Source: Neoechinorhynchus agilis
Taxonomy: Eukaryota > Acanthocephala
NCBI GenBank assembly: GCA_051530055.1
Contig: CM121342.1
Coordinates: forward strand, 558,001-622,000
Direction of reading: 5' to 3'
Length of the DNA: 64,000 bases
Part shown: piece after piece, positions 54,200 to 64,000 of the stretch
Position numbering within the stretch: the first letter of the stretch is position 1
Layout of the letters: each line of letters opens with the position of its first letter
Program-made: the position numbers and the translations under genes
Notes under the pieces: model-generated
What the model saw: only the letters and a program-made list of their open reading frames with translations
The model's database searches: none
What the model was told of the DNA's origin: nothing

Positions 54200-54720
54200 A
54201 GAGTTTTTACTTATAGTGAAGATAATCCCGGTTAAAAATCATTTTAATGTAATGAAATATTTCGCGAAGAAACCTCGCCTTATCAATCATCTAAAAAGGT
54301 TTTGGTTATTGTTATTCCTATGTTTTGTCCCAGAGCCCGTGAAAATTTGTTTTGGTGATGCAACAAACCAAATGATCAATTCGATTATGAGGACATAGGT
54401 TGGAGTTCGAGTGTACAAAAAGAAAGGCACCACCCTCGCTAACACGTGCCAGAGGAAGGTGCACAATGACCAACTTGTGGGGTGTATAAAATACAGTGCA
54501 ATCAATGTGACAAGGTATACATCTGTCAAACAATGCAGGGCATTCCGAAGAGAGAGTCACCCAACAAGCACCAGGAAACTATGCAACATCGCATAGATTT
54601 TGATGGGACGCATTTTGTCGAGAAAGAGCCAAATCTTGGAGGGCGCTTGAAGATTTGGAAAATCTCCAAGCGCCCTCCTTTGTATTCACTGGCATTTTAT
54701 GTGAAGGCGGACAATTGAGA
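54200..54720 (+). mobile_element. Penelope-like element GIY-YIG fragment
   Basis: Plus frames give GVRVYKKKGTTLANTCQRKV, then YKIQCNQCDKVYICQT with an R...H tail to 54718, the GIY-YIG start of a PLE. A strong hairpin (54638-54678) lies inside the coding end. Confidence 0.6.
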
Positions 54721-54789
54721 TTTTGAGAGATTTCAGACTTTAGATTTATATTCCTGAATTATTCGTCAGAAAATGTCGACAGCTATACA

Positions 54790-56865
54790 CTAATGTTTTC
54801 GTTTATAACGATTGCTCTATTTAACTTAGATTTTTCGTGCTTTCCGATAATCTTTTTTGCAGCAGTTTTATTCAGATGGATACATTTCATTTCTCAAGTG
54901 TGATTCAAAGAATACAAACTTTTTGGAAGAAAAACTTAGGATTCTTGAAAGCTTCGAATGGGTTGACAACATAATTAGAATAATTAGAAGATGAGCACAA
55001 ATGGCATAGAAATTTATTGTGATTAACTGCGATTTCTATATAATATGTAAAAGTAGCGGAAAAGATTTTACATTTCATAAAAGCCTTCGAAAATAAATTC
55101 GCGTTAAAAAAGTCAACAGAAAACGATAAACATCGGTCGAAAAAACACTTCCAATCTCGGCCCATCAAGTCGACTATTAAATAAAAGGTGTCTTTTCCCG
55201 AGAACTGAATTCAATGAACACACTCGAAATTTGTGCTGTGATCTCTTTGATCAGTCTTTTCAATATAACTTCCGCTCGTCCACGACCAAGAGAACGTTCG
55301 CCGCACATTTTTTTGGATTATCTAGGAGATCAATTACCAAGCACCAATTATGACAGATACGACTTGGTAAAGAACCGGTTTGCGAACGATGAGCGGGCTG
55401 TGGTCTTGGTTCTACCTGATGATCAACTCGATAAGATATTGATCGGAAATGTTGATGATAACGATCAGCAATGGAATAGGTCAACATTTTGGAAACTCTC
55501 AGGTCTTCAGAAAGTGTCAACAACAGAAGATGTCGCATCGCTTGAAGAGGAAACGACAACCGACTTTTCAACTGAAGAAATTGAAATTTGTCAAGTGCAC
55601 TTCTGCGATAATCTGAAGACTTCATCGGCAATGACAACAACAGAGGAAACCACAATTCAGACTACTGACGTGGCTACAGAATCAACAACCGAAGAGCAAA
55701 CAAGCGAGCCAAAGACAGAGGAAACAACAACAGAGGAAACGACAATACAGACGACTGAAGTGACTAAAGAATCAACAACTGAAGAGCAAACAAGCGAGCC
55801 TAAAACAGAGGAAACGACAATGGAGACGACTGAAGTGACTAAAGAATCAACAAATGAAGTGCAAACAAGCGAGCCAAAGACAGAGGAAACAACAGCAGAG
55901 GAAACGACAATGCCGGCGACTGAAGTGACTACCGAATCAATATTCCAAGAGCAAACAAGTGAGTCAAAAGCGGATGAAACAACAACGCAGACGACCGTAG
56001 TGACTTCAGAGACATCAACCCAAAATGCCGAGACCACAGAAATCACAGGAATGGAAAAGGGCAAAATGAAACCGGCTATTCTCCCGGTGACTGAACACGT
56101 CGCTAAAATGAAAAGCAATGAACAGTCGCTGAGCACCATGGATTCTCTCAAGCTTCCAACAGAAATTCCTTGTTTATGTGAGATTCTTGACTTCGTTGAT
56201 TCACTATTCGATAACATAATCAAGCAAATGGCATTACTTGTGGAAAACTCCGAAGATAAACAAGAACAAGAGATGATTAATCGACTTGTTTATAAAAAGA
56301 ATAAGATCATTGAGAGGTATAGACCAAGAACGCAATGTAGATCGGTATTCTCGAAAGACCAAGTTGCCGACTTTGCAGGATGCTTCGACCCTTTGGTAGC
56401 TTATGCTGGAGCGAGGAAGGATAAATAGTTCATGAAGAGCCGTGAGCGTTTCGACTAATCGTTAGTGACTCATTAGTTTATAGACAAAATGCTTCAAATA
56501 TTTATTTAATCAAAATAAAGGTCAGTTTTAAATTTTTGTTTTCTCTGACCTTTTCCTTTTTTTCATAAAACGATTTGATCTTAAGAATAAATTGTAAAAA
56601 GTAATAACACAATATCGAGATGTAGTCATCAGTAGAACAGGAGTGCTGATGTACAAAAGGCTTTTGTGGGTATAAGACTATAATCTGCGCAAAATCTGGA
56701 AATCACAAGTTAAGAAGAGTTAAAAACACTTTTCCTGTGACTAAATATCTATAAGATGTCTTGGGAACGCTGTATCCATCCTGTCGACCATTACACCCGG
56801 ACGGCAGCTGAGTGATCCAGAGCGGCGGTGTGAATGATCTAACGTGTTTTTGTAATCTATTTTGT
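54790..56865 (+). repeat. Inverted duplication, right arm (partner 41165-43315)
   Basis: The reverse complement of 41165-43315, slightly shorter because of one fewer coding repeat and small deletions. The LINE 3' tail piece lies at 56764-56840. Confidence 0.92.
55214..56428 (+). CDS. Secreted Thr/Glu-rich repeat protein, copy 2
   Basis: 404 residues, same plan as copy 1: signal peptide (MNTLEICAVISLISLFNITS, A), a unique N-terminal region, Thr/Glu repeats (~140-290, fewer units), and a Cys-containing C-terminal domain nearly identical to copy 1 (one or two changes, e.g. SVFSKDQ for SIFSIDQ). The conserved ends and variable repeat number suggest repeat-length evolution under an otherwise maintained frame. 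Same 5' leader and 3' flank as copy 1, so regulation was probably duplicated along with the gene. Confidence 0.8.
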   Translation: MNTLEICAVISLISLFNITSARPRPRERSPHIFLDYLGDQLPSTNYDRYDLVKNRFANDERAVVLVLPDDQLDKILIGNVDDNDQQWNRSTFWKLSGLQKVSTTEDVASLEEETTTDFSTEEIEICQVHFCDNLKTSSAMTTTEETTIQTTDVATESTTEEQTSEPKTEETTTEETTIQTTEVTKESTTEEQTSEPKTEETTMETTEVTKESTNEVQTSEPKTEETTAEETTMPATEVTTESIFQEQTSESKADETTTQTTVVTSETSTQNAETTEITGMEKGKMKPAILPVTEHVAKMKSNEQSLSTMDSLKLPTEIPCLCEILDFVDSLFDNIIKQMALLVENSEDKQEQEMINRLVYKKNKIIERYRPRTQCRSVFSKDQVADFAGCFDPLVAYAGARKDK

Positions 56866-57300
56866 TATTTATATCAGAAACAAGTGAAGATATGGCTTAT
56901 TACTTAAACCCATATCAAATCATAGCTTTTGCATTTTACTTGCTAATCTATCAACGAATGCCAGTCTTCTACTTGGGAATCGTCTATCAAAAGATGCGAT
57001 ATGCGCATCAGCATGTGGAATGAAAATCTCAAATAAAATGAACAGTACCAATAAATTGGAATTTTAAATTGTGTTCCAGTAAATTTGTGTTTATTTTGGG
57101 TGATGATTTACGATGAAGTAATAGGATTATATAACAACAATGATAAAAATCAAACTAGAAAATTGACAATGAAGCTTTAGAAGCGATAGTTTTGATGTAT
57201 GCGAATATGATATTCGAATCTTATTTCTGAAACTCCTTATTTTGATGATAATCCTAACGGCCACCGTCAACAATTTACATACGTTCACCAAAATGTAAAC
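56866..57300. other. Unassigned AT-rich spacer
   Basis: No reading frame or recognised repeat. Confidence 0.4.
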
Positions 57301-57329
57301 AAGAAGTCTGAAAGATTGTAAATTTCAAT

Positions 57330-57960
57330 ATACGTGGTCAATTAATAGAAGGATTCCAATCTTTTTCAATTTTTGGAACTCAAATCTATTGAATTCGCAA
57401 GTCGACTATTACTTTCCTATTGATATTAAAGGCACGGGCACTTGTTCTGGAATTTTGTTCGTAATTGCCGACTACATTACTCCTTGGGTTTTTTACAGCG
57501 CCCTAAATTTGGGCAAATCAATTTTGTTTAGACGAAACGCTTAGAATTCTTGAAAGCTTCAAATGTGTTGACAATTTGCATTCATTTTAATCTTGAAGTA
57601 GAGCGAAGTAAGGGACGCAAGTGATAATGTGGCAGTAAATTTCGTTAATGCAGAATCGTTCACAACTCCCTATGCTGCAAATTGTCAACGCATTGGAAGC
57701 TCTCAAGAATTCCAAACGTTTCTTCTAAACAATATTGAATTGCCCAAATTTGGGGTGCCTTTTGGTATAAACAAGCATCTCGCAAGATTCAAACGGTCGG
57801 TTGCCCGGCAAAATCCGAAACCAAGTTCCAGAACAAACGCCCGTGCCTTTGATATTGATAGTAAAGTGGCATCACGTCTTGCCGCCATCCACCCAATCAT
57901 TTTCATTTCGGGCCCCCTACATTCGCTTGATGTGATTGGCAGTGGTGTAAAAAACACGCT
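57330..57960. repeat. Foldback of a dispersed repeat plus an RTE fragment
   Basis: 57370-57620 and 57690-57870 are inverted versions of each other (GATATTAAAGGCACGGGC / GCCCGTGCCTTTGATATTGA; ATTCTTGAAAGC / GCTCTCAAGAAT). 57868-57955 is a minus-strand piece of the RTE element (complement of 46258-46345). A single-orientation copy of the foldback arm lies at 45060-45500. Confidence 0.8.
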
Positions 57961-57971
57961 ACATGTTTGCT

Positions 57972-58192
57972 AACGTAAAATAAATTGAATAAATCACTGC
58001 TGATATGTCAATTGAAATTAATTCTTGCAATTGACAAAGAGGATTATATTCGCTTTGTAAACAAAGTTCCTATGAAAGCGCATAAAAATCTTTTAATGAT
58101 GTGTTCCTTTGGATATTTTGTCATTTGCTGAATTCGTAGTTGAATAGCTAATTTCGTCGATGAAAGTATAAGCGTTTTTTAGTAATAACAAC
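57972..58192 (-). repeat. Single inverted unit of the 237-bp repeat
   Basis: The reverse complement contains GACAAAATATCCAAAGGAAC, CAAAGCGAATATAATCC and AATTGACATATCAGCAGTG, as in the arrays at 2912-3515 and 40078-40960. Isolated here, it shows that the unit is dispersed, not only tandem. Confidence 0.85.
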
Positions 58193-58229
58193 AACAAGAT
58201 TTATTCATCATGGTAATATATATAGAGAA

Positions 58230-60110
58230 GTTTTACAACATCATAGCCATTCTAGTGACATGGTTGAGTAGTCCATCTTACCAACCTTTTGAAACAGAAA
58301 CTCCTCAACTCTCCGGCCCAGGAGAAAGACAGGGTGTTAAGGTTGTCGCAGAAGGTTTTGACAAACAAAGACTTTTGTTCCTGGGGGCGACCTCGAGAAA
58401 AAAAGACTAAACCTGGAATGCACCAACTTTTATAAATAGTTTGACATTGCTTAACACTCAGCCCGAATTTGATGGCGCGCTTAGTCTTTTTAAAAGCAAA
58501 ACTGAGCATTTTTTTCATTTTACCTAAATCTGTTCTAGGTGATAGATTTGAAGTAAAAGTGTGGCTCAAAATTCTAATTTTAAGAGGAGCGTTGGAAAAC
58601 CCTGAGGAAGAGGTGACAGGGTTATTCATTAAATTGTTGATTCCCTACCTTCTCCTGGCCATTGAGTCAAGGCTTCCTTGAATTGGCATTTGAGATCAGG
58701 TTGGCTGTTCCGCTATCAATTAGCCTGGATTGGGTTTCGATTATTCTGGCCACGAATTCTGAAGTTGATTCATCAATATCCATCATAACATCTTCCTCTT
58801 CATTAGAGCGAGATCCACCATTTGACTTTTTTGCTACTCTTGCATCCTCGTCAGACGTAATGGATCTTTTGAGTTTTGCTGGATCTTGTTTTGATAAGCA
58901 AGAGGAGAAAAGAGCCGGAAGGTTTGTCAAATTATCGATTAGGGTACAGATCTTCCTTTCGAAAGCCAACAATGCCTCGAGCTTGCATGATCATGAGAAG
59001 TTTGTTGCAGGCTTCTTCTAATTTGCTCTCCAAAAAATCCATGGTCACAACTTGAGCTGACGGCGCATTGCCGGAATGTTCCGAAGTAGAGTTGTCAAAT
59101 TGACGATAGGAGGCTGCTGGAAGCGCTGAGTTGAGCTTCGCTGCTGACTGCTGGGTTGGATTCCTGAATTTGCTCCTGTTGTCTCCACCGGCATTGAGAG
59201 ACTTTTTAGCCCAAGCCCAATATTTCTTGAACTCAGGACAGCCTTTATAGAAGGACGAAAGTTGTCCATGACAATTCACACACTGCTTTTTTGACTTAAT
59301 ACACTGATCCGAACCATGGGAGGCATCTGCGCAGTGGCGACATTTTTTTAAGGAAAGATTGGGGCAATTATGGCACCACTGGCCCCATTGATGGCAGATG
59401 GAGCATTGTGGGAATATGAAGTCATCCTGTTCATGGTTCGACTTCATCGCAAAGTTAATTTCAAAACAATTGAACGAGCATAATTGTTGTGTGCATAAGT
59501 CGTCGCGAACTTGTCTTTGTCCCTCCACCATGGCAATCGAGATGGGTTGACCTGTCCTCCTTGAATTAAGAAAAAACTTGATCTTACAATTGAACGATTG
59601 CTCGAAATCTTCCCGCCCTTCATTGGTGATTGAAGGATCAATTCCTTTCACCAGAAATTGTACTTTTTGAGAGCTATATGAAACATCATACACTTCCTTG
59701 GGAAGATTAGAAATAGAGAAGTTGACCAATTTTTCCAACCAAGTATGTGACACCATATAAATTCTAAGCGTGCCGGCGAAATATGTTAAGTGATCGATTC
59801 TTTTAATGCCATCGTTTTTTAAAAGAACGAGTCCAAGGGCTTACTATTTGATCGTACGTGATTTGTTTGGGAAGGGTTAGTTTTGATTTGAAGATAGCTA
59901 TGTATGACCATCTTTTTGTCGGTGAAGACAAGTAATTTGATATTGGAATTTGTTTTGATGATGTCGACTGGAAGTTGTTTCCCAGGACTTATGATTGTTG
60001 TAGCTCGAGATTAGAGAGTAGCTGCTCTCGCTTCTCCAGAACAAAGCCTCCATGATCATCAGAAGGATCAGGAGGTTTCGAAGGGTGTTCACTACTAAAT
60101 ACGCTTTTTC
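58230..60110 (-). mobile_element. Jockey-like LINE, ORF1 nearly whole, RT mostly deleted
   Basis: The ORF1 N-terminal block (VSPWTRSF, then HLTYFAG) lies at 60090-59770. The main 274-codon frame (59756-58932) has three Cys/His knuckles (CSICHQWGQWCHNC, CRHCADASHGSDQC, CVNCHGQL...GC) and a C-terminal coiled part. Then a charged end (58972-58667). The sequence jumps to the RT C-terminus with FFSRGRPQEQ (58629-58252). The endonuclease and RT core are missing. Confidence 0.85.
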
Positions 60111-60142
60111 CGTCAGAACGAAAACTGCGCATGATGATTGAA

Positions 60143-63100
60143 TGTCATCCGCAATCGATCGTAAATGCGTGCATACGGTCGATTACATTATCGATCGGTT
60201 TAGTACCTGTTTGCACAGTTAAATTGTCGTTAATTATTCGAACGTTGTTTTTTGTTTAATAAAACTCTCCAAGTGCAGTACAATTTATTAAACAAAAAAA
60301 AGCTGTACAACAAGAAGCAAAGACATTCATGTCAAGTACGCTCGAGACAACCATGCTTAAAGTTACCGATAATCTATTTAAACCCGATAGATTACTCACA
60401 GTACCAAGCGATAGCAACTACTTTTGAGAATTATATCGAAGATCTTGAAATTGATGACAAAGGAAAATTGATTCGTTTGATAAACTGCGTTGGATCAAGG
60501 GTGTATGCTCAAATCAAATGTTGCAAAACATATGAAGAGGCAACAAACTGTTTAAAAAGCATACTGCCGAATCACAAATGTCGTTGCAGCGAGGTATCGA
60601 CTGATAGCTCGACGAATTACGTGACTGAACTTAGATTATTAGGTAATAATTGCCAGTTTAAGGACATAACCGCGGATGAGACAAAGGAGGAAGCAATAAG
60701 GGAGTCATTAATTGCTGGGCTATGCTCCGACAAAATGAGACAAAAGCTGCTCGAAAAAGCGAATATATCCTTAGAGGAAGCGATTCAGCAGGCATATATT
60801 ATGGAACAAGCTGAAGCCGATTGCCGCTATTTCAATACCAATCAATACAATTACATCGGAAAAATGAAACCAACCATTGCAACCGTATTCAAAACGAAAT
60901 TACGGAATCACTTAACAACCATCAAACCAAAGCTCCTGAATGTCTAGCAGCCAATTACAACAAACAAACGTGTTTTTTCTCTGGGAATAGACGCCATCCC
61001 AGATCAATATGCCCTGCAAAAGATTCCAAATGTAACAAATGCCAGAAGATTGGCCGTTACTCAAGAGTATGTAGGTCCATGTCAAAGATAGCCGCAACCT
61101 CATTACAAGCAATTGAAAAATGATTCTCGTCGAACTTCGCAAACAATCACAATAAATAACAAAGACAATTTGTCTGTTCTGTTCGATACTGGAAGTTCTC
61201 AGAGCTTCATCGATGATCAGCTCGTAAAGCAACTAAATCGCAAAATGATATACAGACAAATGCCGGTAAGATTAGCTTCTGGAGATATAGAACGGAGCAC
61301 GACCGGAATAACCCGTTCCGACATTAGATACAAAGGGATTATCTATAAAAATGTCGAACTGTATGCGCTTAAAAATTTATGCACCGATATAATTTTGGGA
61401 AGATCATTTATGAATAAGTTCAAGGAAGTAAAATTCCTTTTTGATGGAGATGGATCGCTTGAATGCATGTCAATGGATGGAGAGATGACTCCTCGTCCTT
61501 TTGCAAATCTCAATCAGGGCTGTCGACCAGTAGCGGTGAAATCAAGGAATTATAGTCAACTCGATAAAGTCTTCATTAAAGAAGTTAAACGTATGTTATC
61601 GGAAGGAATAATTACCCATAGTAAGTCTCCTTGGCGGGCGCAGGTATTGATTGTTCAAAGTAACGCAAGTAAGCCTCGAATGGTGATTGATTATGCATCG
61701 ACAATCAATAAATATACTGAACTAGATGCATACCCTCTTCCAAAAATCGACGATCTAGCCCGAGAAGTAGCACAATATAAATATTTTACGGCCATCGATC
61801 TTCGACATGCATACTATCAAATACCAATCAACAGGCTGGATAGGATTTCTACAGCTTTTGAAGCGAATGGTGGTCTTTATGAATTTACCCGGATTCCATT
61901 TGGTATCACTAACGGCGTAGCGGTTTTTCAGAGAATAATGAATTCGATCATTGATAAAAACAAGCTGAAAGGTACCTATGCATATTTGGACAATATCACA
62001 ATTTGTGGATCTACAATTGAAGAGCACGATGCAAATTTAAACAATTAAAAAAAATCGCAGAAGATCTTGGTTTGACATTCAATGATAAAAAATACATTTT
62101 CAGGAAAACCGGATCCTGAAAGGATAGAGAGTTTTTTGGCATTAAAACCACCAATAGATAAGACTAGTTTGAAACGTTGCATGGGAGTATTTTCGTACTA
62201 TTCCAATTGGACATCTGACTTTTCAACCAAAATTAACCCGGTCATTCGTATCTCGGAATTACCGTTGAATCAAAAATCATTAGAAGCTTTGGAATCTATC
62301 AAGCAGGGAATCGGGAATGCTGCTCTGAGCTGTCTGAATCCGACTGGACAATTAGTCTTAGAAACCGATTCTTCGGACGTTGCCATCGCTGCTACCTTGA
62401 GTCAAAACGGAAAACCTATAGTTTTTCTCACGCACTCTTTCACCTGCAGAAAGAAAACATCCTGCGATTGAGAAGGAAGCTCAGGAAATTGTAGAGAGTG
62501 TTCGAAAATGGAGACACTGGCTAACTGGAAGGGCGTTTTTGATCATTACTGATCAACAATTTGCATCTTTTATGTTCAATATCAATCACAACAATAAGAT
62601 TAAGAACGACAAAATCGAAAGATGGCGTGTAGAGTTATCCTGCTACAAATTCGAGATCAAATACCGACCAGGTCGATTGAATGTCAGTGCAGATGCTTTT
62701 TCAAGATTAGATTGTCGTGCCACTAATACGAAGGATCTAATTTATATACATAATGAATTGGCTCATCCGGGTGTGCAGCGGCTGGCCCACTTTGTGAGAA
62801 CAAAGAACCTACCATATTCCTTAAATGATGTGAAACGTACTTGCGAGGAATGCTCGATCTGCTCTGAATTCAAACCTAGATTTTATAAACCGCGAGATCT
62901 GCACGTAGTAAAAGCTACCAAACCTTTTGAGCGTTTAGTGGTTGACTTCAAGGGACCGATACCGAGTTCGACAAACAACAGATTTGTATTTCTTGTGGTA
63001 GATGAGTTCTCACGGTATCCGCTAGCGTTCCCATGTAAAGACACTTCAAGCCGGACTGTTAAGAATTGTCTACAGCAAGTATTTACTTTATTTGGACTTC

Positions 63101-63960
63101 CGGAATACATTCACAGCGACAATGGAAGTTGTTTTCGCTCCGAAGATACTAGACCTTTTCTGTCGGACTTAGGAGTCGCGAATAGCTATTCCAGCCCGTA
63201 TAACCCGCGTGGTAACGGTCAGTGTGAGAGATATGTCGGAATATTGTGGCGAAACGTCAGAATGCTACTAGCGTCAAAATCTCTGCCCCTAACAGAATGG
63301 GAAACCGTTTTACCAATGGAGCTTCATGCAATGAGGTCGTTACTGTGTACTACTACGAATCCACTTCTCATAAACGATTATTCAATTTCCCTCGAAAGTC
63401 ACGATGTACGAATCTCCTTCCAACTTGGCTCAGAAAAACAGGTCCAGTATGGCATAGAAAACCGTTTTGCAATAGCAAGTATGACGACCGAATGGAGAAA
63501 GTCGATCTTCTATACGCCAATCATGGGTATTCTACAATCCAATTCGATGACGGGCACAAAAGTATTATATCAACTAAAGAGCTAGCCCCATATTCAAACA
63601 ACGACCAAGAGTCGGAAGACGGAGAGATATCCCACTTATCACCTAACAACAATGTACCAACGATTACGAAAAGGTAGAAACTGGGGACGAAACACATGCT
63701 GGAACAGACGAATTATCTCTAGAGTCACCAACCGCTATTCAACAACCTCGGAGATCGTCGCGAATACGAAAACCTCCAAGATACCTGGAGGAAAATTATA
63801 AATGGGGGACAATGTGAACAAAGTGGTCATCCGTAATCGGTCATAAATGCGTGCATACGGTCGATTACATTATCGATCGGTTTAGTATCTGTTTGCACAG
63901 TTAAATTGTCGTTAATTATTCGAACGTTGTTTTTTGTTTAATAAAACTCTCCAAGTGCAG
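60143..63960 (+). mobile_element. Ty3/gypsy-like LTR element, nearly full length, broken
   Basis: LTRs of ~135 bp at about 60143-60277 and 63824-63959, starting TG and ending CA, differ at about four positions, so the insertion is young. Internal order: gag-like region with CCHC knuckles (60252-61080), aspartic protease (DTGSS, ~61185), reverse transcriptase, RNase H (to ~62560), and integrase with a zinc-binding head and DDE-type core (62740-63400), then a C-terminal tail to ~63680. This is the Ty3/gypsy order, without an envelope region. It has a handful of breaks and is to be treated as a fossil. Confidence 0.9.
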
Positions 63961-64000
63961 CATACAAGTGGACACATTTTGAGATAAAAATAAGATGGTT
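63961..64000 (+). repeat. Short repeat shared with 26224-26258
   Basis: CAAGTGGACACATTTTGAGA and the following bases (63966-64000) equal 26224-26258. The match runs off the window's end. Confidence 0.8.

Noticed and set aside
55657-56223. 188-residue Val/Ser-rich minus-strand ORF
   Set aside because: Antisense shadow of the Thr/Glu repeats of the secreted protein.

Overview
The window is animal nuclear DNA: AT-rich, spliced host genes with short introns (about 50 nt, GT-AG), and a dense mix of non-LTR retrotransposons, Penelope-like elements (PLEs), SINEs, foldback repeats and Ty3/gypsy-like LTR elements. An arthropod or other small ecdysozoan is my best guess, from the type of retroelements and the short introns. 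That is inference, because nothing here is diagnostic of a species.

Layout. 1-4.3 kb: one copy of a ~3 kb segmental duplication carrying an HP1-like chromodomain gene, then a 237-bp tandem repeat and a 90-bp minisatellite. 4.3-17.2 kb: a retroelement graveyard with jockey-like LINEs that have CCHC ORF1 proteins, a gypsy-like element, a tRNA-headed SINE, and a PLE inserted inside a LINE. 18-20.6 kb: host genes PRMT5 and a SELENOK-like gene, followed by an undeciphered coding-like stretch. 21.5-25.9 kb: LINE and PLE fragments, a SINE and a perfect-looking foldback. 26.6-34.7 kb: the main host block, with a CDC27/APC3-like TPR gene and two divergent TAF1-like double-bromodomain genes on opposite strands. 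34.7-37.1 kb: empty AT-rich DNA. 37.9-41 kb: the second copy of the HP1-like duplication, in direct orientation. 41.2-43.3 kb and 54.8-56.9 kb: an inverted duplication carrying a secreted Thr/Glu-rich protein gene. The 11.5 kb between those arms holds LINE, PLE and RTE fragments, a second foldback, an 18-bp repeat and a DnaJ-like gene. 57.3-64 kb: a foldback, a stray 237-bp satellite unit, another jockey-like LINE, and a nearly full-length gypsy-like element with ~135-bp LTRs.

Most host genes act in chromatin, transcription or the cell cycle: HP1-like histone reading, TAF1-like bromodomains, PRMT5 arginine methylation and APC/C. I see no operon-like organisation. The most interesting signals are: (1) a hammerhead-ribozyme-like core just downstream of the endonuclease ORF in several unrelated PLEs; (2) two foldback elements with unrelated arms but the same ~45-nt loop core; (3) four bromodomains that have all lost the acetyl-lysine-binding Asn; (4) an HP1 duplicate diverging mostly by amino-acid-changing substitutions, including a Pro in the chromodomain; and (5) candidate introns well under 40 nt.
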